A stretch of DNA of 64,000 nucleotides from Rutidosis leptorrhynchoides (lineage: Eukaryota; Streptophyta; Magnoliopsida; Asterales; Asteraceae), in the NCBI RefSeq assembly GCF_046630445.1, contig NC_092337.1:359840001-359904000 (forward strand). The letters run 5' to 3'. Every line of letters starts with the position of its first letter. Position 1 is the first letter of the stretch. Below the pieces are notes generated by a model. The model searched no databases. It was not told the DNA's origin and saw nothing but the letters and a program-made list of their open reading frames with translations. Position numbers and translations under genes: made by a program. Shown one piece after another: positions 1 to 10,810 of the stretch.

Positions 1-397
1 ATAATTATAAGAATTATTTAAATATTATATTATATTTATGTGCATAGTTGACTTGTAATTTTTAGTCCGTTTCGTCGAGCGTTGAGAGTTGACTCTGGTC
101 CCGGTTCCGGATTTTCGAACGTCCTTGCGTACAATTTAATATCTTGTACTTTGCGTTTTGAATCTTGTACTCTTGTAATTTCGAGACGTTTCTTATCAAT
201 AATTGGAACCTCTTTGATTGTATTTTGTACTTTTGAGCTTTTTGGTCGTTTGCGTCTTCAATTCGTCGAATCTGTCTTTTGTCTTCACCTTTTATTATTT
301 AAACGAATATCACTTGTAAATAGAACAATTGCAACTAAAAGCTTGTCTTTCTTGAGGAATAATGCTATGAAATATATGTTCGTTTTTAGCATTATCA
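1..397 (-). repeat. 3' LTR of element D (partial)
   Basis: Bases 1-397 match 15090-15486 with three substitutions. On the minus strand the LTR starts TGATAATGC directly after a purine tract, so this is the beginning of the 3' LTR (U3 side). The remaining roughly 1.6 kb lies left of the window. Confidence 0.93.
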
Positions 398-414
398 AAT
401 ATTCCCACACTTGA
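398..414 (-). other. Polypurine tract of element D
   Basis: Read on the minus strand, a purine-rich stretch containing AAGTGTGGGA ends next to the 3' LTR start. This is the normal position for plus-strand DNA priming. The core AAGTGTGGG recurs at three other places in the element (1796-1804, 2143-2151, 6543-6551). Confidence 0.75.
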
Positions 415-2624
415 GCGTTGCTTGTCCTCAAGCAATATCGTCTTGAAATACTAGAATCACTTCTTTATTCTTCACACTTTGTACATCAGTGATTTCTATA
501 CGGCGGTATAAACAATGATAGTAACGATAGAACCATGGTTAAAGGTGGGTGTGTCATCCACAGTTGCCTCGGGTTTAGGTCAACGACACTTGCAATCAAA
601 TAGCCGATTTACTTTTGGTTTCCAAAGCAAAGTGCACATTTGAAAGGCGGTTTACAGTCCCACATGACTATGAAAATGTAGATCCTTAAGGAAATTGGAT
701 CTTTATGAAAATATTTGATCTTTTGAAAATTCAATCTAGCTTTTACCCTAGATAAGTTTTCCGGAATAACCCTTCACCGGTGTTTGCAAAATATTTTTGT
801 GGGTTTGGTGGGTTTTAGATTTGAAAATTTTAGCTCAAAACTTGCGGTTTTGTGTCACCCACTTGCTAACCTTGTATTTGGAAAGCAACACGTCCAGTTT
901 ACTTGTCCCGTATATTACCTTTCGATAAACTACCGTCCGGTTGTAAAGGAAAGCGTTGAACAAGCAACCGTTAAGGCAATGTCCCCTGACATACTTTTAA
1001 TTATGGTCTATAACGTGTCGGACGCAATTACTATCCTTGGTAGGAGCAATAGTAAAGCTCACCCTTATGATTTTTTGGTCTGGCACAAGGTCCTGTCTTT
1101 GACCATGCTATGCAACCACCGTTCTTACGGTTGACACCCGATTTGGTTCAGGTGACCTAATGAATTCCAGGTGAATTTCTAGGATTTTACGTTCAATGGT
1201 AATGAACGCATTGAAAATAGGGTTTTCAGAAAACAAATCGGTTTGTAATTTTGATCAAAATATTTTCTCGTTCAAGCTCGAGTTTAGATATCATTGAATT
1301 CCAAGAGTTTGAATTCTCAATCTTTAAGGTCAATCTCTAGGATTGAGTATTATCAGTCTTAAAAGCTGATTTTTAATCTTTAAGGAGATTATCCTTTCTG
1401 GGGATCTGATTCATTAGTCTTATCCAGCTAATTTGCATGGTGCCCCTTCATTGTACGCGATAAATCCTTCTCATGGTTAGGATAATTCTGACCACTTGGC
1501 GACCCTGTTTAATGCTGAGGTCCGTGGATTTCCTGCTGATTTTAGTGATGACTTTTCTAGATTTTTCGTCAACCTACAGCTGGTCTGGACGACAACTTCT
1601 TGACCTAAATCAAGAAGCGCGTGTCTTTTTCGGAAGACTTTACTTCCTTTTAATGATGGAATTGATTCATCGTGTAGATCCATCTCTTCTTTTCTTTCAT
1701 CGGGTAAAACAGTTTAGTTTAGTCCAAAGCAAAAGTATTTTCAGTTATTTGTACAAAAATATGTGATATATGTTTTGAATAACTTGGAGAATTTTCCCAC
1801 ACTTGGCTTTTATTTTCCTTTTTATCGTCCTCTATTCCATTTTAAATGAATTTTAACATTTTGGTTTGTTTCTCAATTTATGTCCTTTCCGAGGTAACAA
1901 TAATTTCGGTGTTAAAACCTAGTTTTATCGTTCATAAATATGTATAAACATGATTTTGAGTTCATTTAATTGAAAATTTTGAAAAATTTTACTAGAATTG
2001 GGTAGTCAGTATATAAGACTAGGGCTGTTCTTTATTATCAGAGAGCACTAGATTCTAATACAACTACTGCTTTACTAGTATTTTTAATGGTAACCAAGTG
2101 TTTAAGATAAAAATTTTAAAATCCGAAAGAATTTAACCCCTTCCCACACTTAAGATCTTGCAATGCCCTCATTTGCAAGAAATCAGTACAATTTAAATTA
2201 TTAAGGGTGATTAGCGTAGAAATGATTAAATTTTACCAAAGTTTCCAAACATATTGGCGTTTGTTTGCTGAATGATAAATGGTGCATATCATTTGTTCAT
2301 TTCGTCTTTTGTTACATCACATTTATTTGTCATCTTGTCGTCAAAATTAGTAGCTTTTGCTGAACTTAATGCCAGTCTTTGAAAATGCGCTGTTTTACCC
2401 TGTTTTGTACAATCGACAATATACATACATACAAATATAATCATGCATGGCAATTTGAAATGGGACTTAATATCCCACTTTCAAATTCTAAATATGAAAT
2501 ATTAGTACACAATAATAATATAATAATAAAAATTACACAAATATATCCAATAACATAAGTTTAAACATGAAAAAGTCAAAATATAAAAACATAAAAATCA
2601 TAAAAATAACCAAATGGAACTAAA
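415..2624 (-). other. Long 3' non-coding region of element D
   Basis: About 2.2 kb between the post-pol ORF and the 3' LTR. I found no supported protein here, and the open frames present lack codon structure or homology I recognise. It holds two extra copies of the purine-tract core (1796-1804 and 2143-2151) and one copy (about 1892-1921) of a short motif also repeated at 5282-5330, 5683-5730 and 5825-5850. Confidence 0.6.
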
Positions 2625-4073
2625 TCAGTCTGGATAGGGGTTCCAGTTCATCTCATCGGGTGGGTTCCATTGTTGGTTATAGGTGTTCTGATAGGCTTGG
2701 TTATAGTCATACCGGTTAAAGGGTGGTCGGATATCGGGGCTATGTGGCGGAAAATGAGCAGGTCGAGTAGGTACATAGTTATTTGGTACCTGATATGATA
2801 GCTGGCTCATGATTTGGTGCTGATGAACTAACCAGCAATCGTGTTGGTGTCGCCTATAATCCTCGTATACTCGCTCGGAGTTCCACTGCTCATACATACT
2901 ATGTCTGGCCGCGTTCGTCATTGCTTCCTCATCTATACGAAAGTGGACGTCAAGAATAGCATCTCGAAAGACATCCCTAATGTCTTCCGCCTCCTCCATT
3001 TCCTCGTCTGAGCCTCTCTCTACCTGAGGATGAGATCCCTCATAGGGTACTGCCTGGTTACGTCTACTTTTCAATACCTTAGCACCCACATAAACTTTCA
3101 ATCCTAAGGGCTCAACCTGTTCTCTACAAATCTGTAATGGACCCCCTTGGTTCCTATCAACACCTAAATACTCTCCAATGAGAGTAACAAAAATACCTCC
3201 TCCTATTATACTCCCGTCCTGCAATCCCTCTAACATTTTAGATAAATAAAAAGCAACACAGTAAGGGATATTGACAAAGCTTCTAGGATCCCGAATACAC
3301 TTTAGGTAGAATAAATCATATAAGGTAATTTTTTCTTTATTATGACCTCTTTGTGTAATCGAGTTAGCCAAAAATCTATGAATAATACGAAGCTCGGCTC
3401 TGTCAATATGTGTATAGGAGTGTCCTCCTGCTCGTGTAAAAACATCAAAATGTGACATACGCCTCCAAATGGCGTCAGCGTCAAAGTTACTATCTACCCG
3501 TTCACCATAATGAATCAAGTTTGTACAATCGAGTAATAGCAACTCACCAGGAGTATATATCTGTAAGGCCCTGGCCATGTCCAGCATGGACATTCTGTAC
3601 ATCCTACTGCCAAGGATAAACGTAAGAAATCTTCTATCATCTATTCTAACTATATTTGTATCAAGTGATACAGTACTCATCAACTCAACACACCATTCCT
3701 TATATACAGGTCTACGAATGGTGAAAAGACGTTCCCAATCTGTAAAAGAAGAACTGCCATACCTTTGAACTAAAAGCTGTCTAACACGGTCAGCTAGATG
3801 GACCGTTTCCAAAGGGGCCCAATCGATTACCCTTGGCACCTCTACATTTTTTGTTACCAATTTAAATTTGTTCCTTTGATATGTCTCGTAATCTCTCCAT
3901 ATTCTATCAAATCTCAGATTAGGATGTAGAGTGTGCTCAGGAATCGTTGGGAATTCTACTGGCAGCCTCATTGGGAATACTATGAATTCATCAACAAACT
4001 GTACCGGATCATAATAAGGTATGTGCTGATCAGGCTGTTGTTGTTCCTGTTGCGGTTCTTGTTCGTGTTGCAT
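2625..4073 (-). CDS. Post-pol ORF of the Athila element (Athila ORF-1-like, env position)
   Basis: An uninterrupted 482-codon frame downstream of pol, where Athila-lineage elements carry their extra gene. The protein starts Gln/Glu-rich (residues 1-20). It has a central folded-looking part (about 60-350) with W, L and R-rich segments similar to the Athila ORF-1 family, and a Tyr/Asn/Pro/His-rich tail. I see no signal peptide or clear membrane segment, so an envelope function is not supported. The frame stays open upstream of this Met back to about 4150, where the minus strand reads ATTTTACAG, a good splice-acceptor match. The real product may therefore start in an upstream exon on a spliced RNA. 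Family naming is from memory of Athila proteins. Confidence 0.7.
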   Translation of the reverse strand: MQHEQEPQQEQQQPDQHIPYYDPVQFVDEFIVFPMRLPVEFPTIPEHTLHPNLRFDRIWRDYETYQRNKFKLVTKNVEVPRVIDWAPLETVHLADRVRQLLVQRYGSSSFTDWERLFTIRRPVYKEWCVELMSTVSLDTNIVRIDDRRFLTFILGSRMYRMSMLDMARALQIYTPGELLLLDCTNLIHYGERVDSNFDADAIWRRMSHFDVFTRAGGHSYTHIDRAELRIIHRFLANSITQRGHNKEKITLYDLFYLKCIRDPRSFVNIPYCVAFYLSKMLEGLQDGSIIGGGIFVTLIGEYLGVDRNQGGPLQICREQVEPLGLKVYVGAKVLKSRRNQAVPYEGSHPQVERGSDEEMEEAEDIRDVFRDAILDVHFRIDEEAMTNAARHSMYEQWNSERVYEDYRRHQHDCWLVHQHQIMSQLSYQVPNNYVPTRPAHFPPHSPDIRPPFNRYDYNQAYQNTYNQQWNPPDEMNWNPYPD

Positions 4074-6002
4074 TTCTGGTTCTGGTTCTGGTGCTGGTGC
4101 TGGTCGTCTAGATGATGATGCTCCTGAACCTCCAGTGTCGGCTCTCTGTAAAATACATTAAACATAAAATTTGTGCATCCAAATATGCATTAGTGTTAGC
4201 AAAATAACAACTTAAAACAATCACTATAACATGTTAAATCAAAATTAAACTTATACACATTTTCACAATTTTTCACAATTCTACATTTTTCAAATAAGCA
4301 CATATGAAAATGTATACAAAATTCATAAGCATTTAACTCAAATAACATGTCAAAATATTCATTACTAATAATTTAACAAGTCTCAATTGGCAAATATATC
4401 AAATAAATCAAGTTCATGAATTTTGGACTTAAAAAGTCCACTTTAATCTCCAAAAATCATGTTTAGGATCATTGTTTGGATCATTTAACTATCTAAACAT
4501 GTTACACTACTCAATTTAGCAATAATTCATGACAAAAATCGGCCATAACCTGTTTATATCAAAAAGCCCCAAATTGCTGAAGAACACAAACCCTAGATTT
4601 CTAAAATTTTTGAAGTTTTTGGCTTCAAATCATGTTAAATAGCATCAATCTAGGTTATACATGCATAAAATACTAACAATTTAACACTAATTACACTAAA
4701 AATTAACAAAATTGCATTAGGTAAAAAATTGGTAATTATCACAAAAACTAGGAATTTATAGAGTTTAGGGGTGTAATTTTTACCAATTTGCTGAAGAATG
4801 AGAATCTAGGCATGATTAGAGCAAGAAAAATGACGAATTACGGTGGAAAAATGGCGAAAATTGGTGAATTTTTGGGTGAGTTTCGTGAATGTGTGTGTGT
4901 TGTGGTGAGGAAGGCAGAACAGGCTGCTGTATGTATCAGGCCTGGATTTCAGCTCCATGCGATCGCATGGAGTTGAAGTGTAAAACCCATGCGATCGCAT
5001 GGGGGTCCGGGTACAGTGTTTTCAGCTTTTTTTTTTTATATAAAACCTTATACTTTATAAAACTTATAATTAATTAAATTTTAAAAATTTTGTTTCCTTT
5101 AGGAGCGAGGGCGTTTCGGATCGTTGTCTTAGTCTGTCCCTCGACAAAATTTTAAAATTTGTCAAATCAAAGCGCGGTTTTTTAAAAGTAAAGATTTTTG
5201 GGTTTTTTTTAAATGTTTTTGGCATACTTTAATTCAATAAGATTAAAAATAATGATAATAAAAGTTCTCGTCCCTCCCTCGGGTAAAGCAATTTCAGTTT
5301 AAAGACCTAGTCTTCAACTTACGACGAATTTTAAAAATCATATATTTTTAACTTAATGAGATAAAGTAAATTTTTGTTTTTAAATGCACACAACTTAAAT
5401 ATAAAATTCAAAATTAATATTAAAAATTCACACCAAACTTAAAATTTGAAATGCATGAAATTAAAAATTCATATTTTAAAAATTAAAAATTCACACCAAA
5501 CTTAATTTAAAAATTCAAATATTTACAATTTTAAAAATATTGTTTTTACAAAGTTTACAATATTAATTTAAGATTTAAATATTAATTTTAAAAACATGGT
5601 AAAAATAAAATTAAAAATCTTTTTGGCTTTTTATCCCACTTTAATCAATCAAATATTATCAAAAATATGCGCCCCTCTTTTCGGTAAAGTAATTTCGGTT
5701 CCAAGACCTAATTTAACTCATGACGAATTTTTGAAATATTTTGGGTTGATTGTTTAAAGATATTTATACCTTAAGAATAAACGTTAAATTTTGCAGTGAT
5801 GTAATAAATTTTTGTATGATATCAATAATTTCGGTCGCCAAACCTAATTTTATTTAATACCAATTTAATACTTTTTAGCGAACAAATTAGCGTTTATTAT
5901 CAAAAGGTTAAAAATAAAATAAAATAAAAACTGTACAGACTTACCTGTGAGATAGATTTCTTAGTTATATGATCTATCCCATTCATAAGATAGTCGGTTT
6001 AA
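4074..6002 (-). other. Non-coding spacer between the two post-pol ORFs of element D
   Basis: AT-rich, with no recognisable gene. It contains the palindrome pair at 4956-5001. It also holds diverged direct repeats of a GGTAAAG-AATTTC-GACCTA type motif at 5282-5330, 5683-5730 and, shorter, 5825-5850. A minus-strand TATATAAAA lies near 5036-5044, upstream of the palindromes in the direction of the 482-codon ORF, so this spacer could hold an internal promoter. That is inference. Confidence 0.5.
4956..5001. repeat. Palindrome pair 1 (CATGCGATCGCATG x2, 32 bp apart)
   Basis: The 14-bp perfect palindrome CATGCGATCGCATG lies at 4956-4969 and again at 4988-5001, with an 18-bp spacer. Flanking bases extend the first copy to a 20-bp palindrome. 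Same arrangement as at 13161-13206 and 14974-15019. Confidence 0.95.
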
Positions 6003-6377
6003 TTAGTTTTCCATAGCTACATAGGCGTAACCTCGAGCATTCAGTGTCTTTTCTTCTAAACATATGAACGGTCCGTCTCTGCATAAAGTAACAAATTCGG
6101 TATTTGAATAGGTTTGATTATTTGAACATTTACCTCCATGTGACCATTTTCCGCATTTGTGACATCTTTCTAGGTGTCGTGCTCTTCTTTTCGCTACGGA
6201 TTTTGATTTTCCTTTACCAAATTGTAACTTATTATCTTCGCATCTGGATTCTTTTCTAACTCCGTCCATTCTTTCTCTGATTACTGATACTAGTTCGCTC
6301 GGTAGTATGTCATTATTACATTTAGTGATCAAAGCGTGTAGCATTAGACCATGGTTTAGTTCACAGGCAGTCTTCAT
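6003..6377 (-). CDS. Small basic zinc-knuckle ORF after pol (element D)
   Basis: A 124-codon frame between the pol stop and the 482-codon ORF, out of frame with pol. The middle is basic (Lys/Arg-rich, about residues 55-71). It is followed by a cysteine-histidine cluster at C72, C75, H80 and C84, spaced CX2CX4HX3C. This is one residue shorter than the retroviral CX2CX4HX4C knuckle. It could be an accessory nucleic-acid-binding protein or a displaced nucleocapsid-like module. The element's gag has only one atypical knuckle (CX2CX3HX4C). I do not recognise a named family, and expression is unproven. Confidence 0.5.
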   Translation of the reverse strand: MKTACELNHGLMLHALITKCNNDILPSELVSVIRERMDGVRKESRCEDNKLQFGKGKSKSVAKRRARHLERCHKCGKWSHGGKCSNNQTYSNTEFVTLCRDGPFICLEEKTLNARGYAYVAMEN

Positions 6378-6549
6378 TTCGTAAAAACCTAAAAAAAATA
6401 AAAATTCAGAATGGGGGGAGAAGACTAGTTCTTTAGGGTCTGCTAGGAAAAGACCATTCGGGTTCCATTTTCGAGAACTACACGAAAACAGACAATCTAA
6501 CTCTAACAGAAATACATATTATCCTTTAAAGACTTGATTCTCCCCACAC

Positions 6550-9024
6550 TTAGTTAGCTGTGGTGTCGAAATTGTGATTAACTTCGTTGTCGACTTCCAT
6601 CGGACCATGTACGTAATGTTTAACTCTGTGACCATTAACTTTAAATTCAATCCCATTTGAATTTATTAATTCTATCGTTCCGTATGGAAAAACTCTTTTG
6701 ACTATGAATGGTCCAGACCATCTTGATTTCAATTTTCCAGGAAATAGCTTGAATCGTGAATTGAAAAGAAGAACTCTGTCTCCTTCTTTAAATTCTTTTG
6801 AACTTCTGATTCTTTTATCATGCCATTTCTTCGTTCTTTCTTTATAGATTAACGAATTTTCGTATGCTTCATGTCTTAATTCTTCTAATTCGTTTAGTTG
6901 ACTTAATCGTAGACGTCCAACTACATGTAAATCAAGATTACATGTTTTCAAAGCCCAAAATGCTTTGTGTTCAATTTCTACTGGAAGATGACATGCTTTT
7001 CCATAAACAAGTCTAAAAGGTGTGGTTCCAATTGGAGTTTTGTAGGCTGTTCTAAAAGCCCAGAGTGCATCCTCCAATTTAATGGACCATTCCTTTGGAT
7101 TTGATCCTACGATTTTCTCTAGAATACGTTTTAAAGCTCGGTTGGTATTTTCAACTTGTCCACTTGTTTGTGGATGATATGCGGTGGAGATTTTATGAGT
7201 TACTCCATATCTTTTAAGAACTTTCTCAAGTTGATTATTACAGAAATGAGTACCCCGATCACTTATCAAAGCTTTCGGTGTTCCAAACCTTGCAAAAAGA
7301 CGTTTTAAAAAATTGACTACAACTCGTGCATCGTTAGTTGGGAGAGCTTGTGCTTCCGCCCATTTAGATACATAATCAATGGCTACGAGTATATATAGAT
7401 TATTATGAGATTTTGGAAATGGACCCATAAAGTCAATACCCCAAATGTCAAATACTTCACATACTTGGATGACATTTTGTGGCATTTCATCACATTGACT
7501 TATTTTTCCGGCTCTTTGACAAGCATCACAGGATTTGCAAAGAAGGTGTGCGTCTTTGTAAATTGTAGGCCAATAGAATCCAGCATCATAAACTTTTTTT
7601 GCTGTTAGTTGAGGCCCATAATGCCCTCCTGTTGGTCCTGTGTGACAATGATTTAATATTTTACTAGCTTCATCTCCAAATACACATCGGCGTATTATTC
7701 CATCGGGACAACTTTTAAACAAATGTGGATCTTCCCAGAAATAGTGTTTTATATCACTGAAGAATTTCTTTCGTTTTTGGTACGATAATCCTTTCTCAAG
7801 GAATCCACAAACTAAGTAGTTTGCATAGTCTGCAAACCATGGGATTTCTTTATAATCTATCTTCAATAGATATTCATCAGGAAAGTTGTCTTGTATGGCC
7901 GATTCATTTAGAACTTCTAACTCAGGATTTTCAAGACGAGAAAGATGATCAGCGGCGAGATTTTCTGCTCCTATTTTATCTCGGATTTCAATATCAAACT
8001 CTTGTAAGAGTAAGATCCAACGGATTAATCTTGGTTTAGCATCTTGTTTTGAAAATAGGTATCTAAGAGCAGAATGGTCGGTATAGACCACCGTTTTTGC
8101 TAGAACGAGATATGATCGAAATTTGTCAAAAGCAAAGACAATAGCAAGGAGTTCTTTTTCAGTAGTTGTATAGTTCGTTTGTGCTCCTTGTAACGTCTTA
8201 CTAGCATAATATATAGGTTGAAATCGTTTTTCAATCCTTTGTCCTAAAACGGCTCCCATTGCAAAATTACTTGCATCGCACATTAGTTCAAATGGTAGAT
8301 TCCAATTTGGTGTTATCATGATCGGTGCATTAGTTAGTTTTTCTTTAAGAATATTAAAAGATTTGATACACTCATCTGAAAAGATGAATGGAGCATCCTT
8401 TTCTAGGAGTTTATTCATAGGAGTGGCAATTTTAGAAAAATCTTTTATGAAACGTCGGTAAAAACCGGCATGCCCTAGAAAACTCCTAATTCCTCTAACA
8501 TTGGTGGGATGTGGAAGTTTAGCAATTACATCTACTTTAGCTCTATCCACTTCAATTCCTTCTTTTGAAATTTTATGACCAAGAACGATGCCTTCTTTAA
8601 CCATGAAATGGCATTTCTCCCAATTAAGTACTAGATTTGATTGTTCGCATCTAAGAAGCATTCGTTCCAGATTAACTAGACATGATTCAAATGTATCACC
8701 GAAGACTGAAAAGTCATCCATGAAAACTTCCATGCATTCTTCTATCATGTCGTGAAAAATCGCCATCATACACCTTTGAAAGGTTGCAGGGGCGTTGCAA
8801 AGTCCAAATGGCATGCGTTTGTAAGCAAAAGTACCATAAGGGCACGTGAATGTGGTTTTCTCTTGGTCCTCGGGTGCTATTGGAATTTGAAAATATCCGG
8901 AAAATCCATCTAGAAAACAATAGTAACTATTTCCGGCTAATCTTTCCAACATTTGATCTATGAAAGGTAAGGGAAAGTGATCTTTTCTGGTGGCGTCATT
9001 TAATTTTCTATAATCAATACACAC
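6550..9024 (-). pseudogene. pol: Athila pol, part 2: reverse transcriptase, RNase H, integrase
   Basis: An open 824-codon stretch. RT motifs are present from the first residues (CIDYRKLN, then [11 protein letters not shown] about 37-47), with the catalytic box FMDD at 101-104. RNase H follows (CDAS, later [10 protein letters not shown]). The integrase has its HHCC zinc region at about 465-520 and a DDE core at about 535-690, including SDRGTHF and [12 protein letters not shown]. The C-terminus is the usual basic GPF/Y-type segment without a chromodomain. It is continuous with the upstream frame only across a 2-base frameshift at about 9019-9024, so this copy cannot make a full polyprotein without frameshifting. 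The stop codon is immediately followed by a purine tract. Confidence 0.93.
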
Positions 9025-10810
9025 GCCATCCTGTTACAGTCCTAGTAGGAATAAGCTCATTTTTCTCATTTGTAATGACAGTCATGCCACCCTTCTTAGG
9101 TACGCATTGAACTGGGCTTACCCATGGACTATCAGAAATTGGATAAATTAGACCTGCGTCTAGCAGTTTAATAATCTCTTTCTTAACTACATCTTGCATA
9201 TTAGGATTTAGTCTTCGTTGGCGTTGCACATACGTTTTATGACCTTCTTCCATAAGGATTTTATGTGTGCAATACGAAGGACTTATTCCTTTAATATCAT
9301 GAATCTTCCATGCAATGGCTGGTTTATGAGCTTTCAACACAGAAATGAGTTGTGATTTCTCATTTTCAGTAAGAGAAGACGATATTATTACAGGTAATTC
9401 AGATTCACCATGTAAATAAGCGTATTCCAAATGGTTTGGAAGTGGCTTTAACTCTAATTTCGGAGGTTCTTCTATCGATGATTTGTATCGATATCTGTCT
9501 TCTTCTTTTAGCATTTGAATTTCTTCTGTTGTTGGTTCATATCCATTAGCTATAAGTGTAGCTAACATTTCAGCTTCATCAATTGGTTCATTACCTTCTC
9601 CTAAAGAACATTCTCCTGTTCCTTGTAATTCTGGAAATTCTTCTAATAATTCTGCATGTGCATCTATAGTTTGAATATAATAACATGTATCATCTGCAGA
9701 TTGCGGTTGTTGTATTGCTCTATCAACTGAAAAGGTAACACTCTCATCCTCTATACTAAGGGTCAATTTCTTACCGAACACGTCTATCATTGCTTTAGCC
9801 GTGTTTAAGAATGGTCTTCCTAATATGAGAGGAACTTGAGAATCTTCTTCCATGTCCAAAACAACAAAATCTACTGGAAATACTAAAGTACCAACTTTAA
9901 CTAGCATGTTCTCCATTATCCCTCTAGGATATTTTATTGATCTATCGGCTAGTTGTATGCTTATTCTGGTTGGTTTCAATTCTCCAAGGTCTAGTTTAGC
10001 GTATAGTGAATACGGCATTAAATTTATACTAGCACCTAAGTCTGCCAATGCTTCTATTGAACTTAGACTACCCAGAAAACATGGAATTGTGAAACTTCCT
10101 GGATCAGATAGTTTTTCTGGTATCTTATTCAACAGCACTGCTGAACAATTAGCATTCATAGTAACAGCCGAGAGTTCTTCCATTTTCTTTCTATTTGAAA
10201 TTAGATCTTTCAAGAATTTAGCATATCTAGGCATTCCTGAAATCACATCAATGAAAGGAAGATTTACATTTATCTGTTTAAACATATCCAAAAATTTGGA
10301 TTGCTCGGCTTCAAGTTTCTCTTTCTTCATTTTACTCGGGTAAGGAAGTGGTGGTTGGTATGGTTTAACATAAGGTTTATCCTTAACTGTGTTATCTTCA
10401 TTAACCTTTTCAACTACCGGTTCTTTTTCCTTATCTTGATCAGGTTGTGGTTCTTGTGGAGTAGGAATAGCTTCATCAGAAGTTACAGGTATTTCAGGTG
10501 GTTTAAGTGTTGTACCACTTCTTGTGGTAATGGCTTTAGCTGTTTCATTCCGGGGGTTAGCATTTGTATCACTAGGTAGACTTCCCGGTTTTCTTTCACC
10601 TATTAACCTTGCTAGGTTACTTACTTCTTGTTCCAGATTTTGAATAGATGCTTGTTGATTTCTAAATGCTTGAGCATTTTGTTCATTAGTTTGTTTCTGA
10701 GATGTGAAAAACTGCGTTTGAGTTTCAACTAGCTTCGTCATCATATCTTCTAAATTCGGCTTTTTATCATCGGTTTGTTGTGGTGGTTTGTTTTGAAAAT
10801 TAGGTCTTTG
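9014..10810 (-). pseudogene. pol: Athila pol, part 1: protease and start of reverse transcriptase
   Basis: Open from just after the gag stop (the Met at 10744 is the first ATG) to a TGA at 9014. It encodes a linker, an aspartic protease with DLGASINLMP in place of the usual DSGA, and the N-terminal RT region ending in GWRV. The next residues of the RT continue in another frame at 9024. The break lies in a short GT run and is best explained by loss of one GT dinucleotide. Gag, this ORF and their shared frame are separated by a single TAG at 10811-10813. Confidence 0.9.

Noticed and set aside
2625-4073. Calling the Athila post-pol protein an envelope
   Set aside because: No signal peptide, transmembrane segment or coiled coil visible; only its position is env-like.
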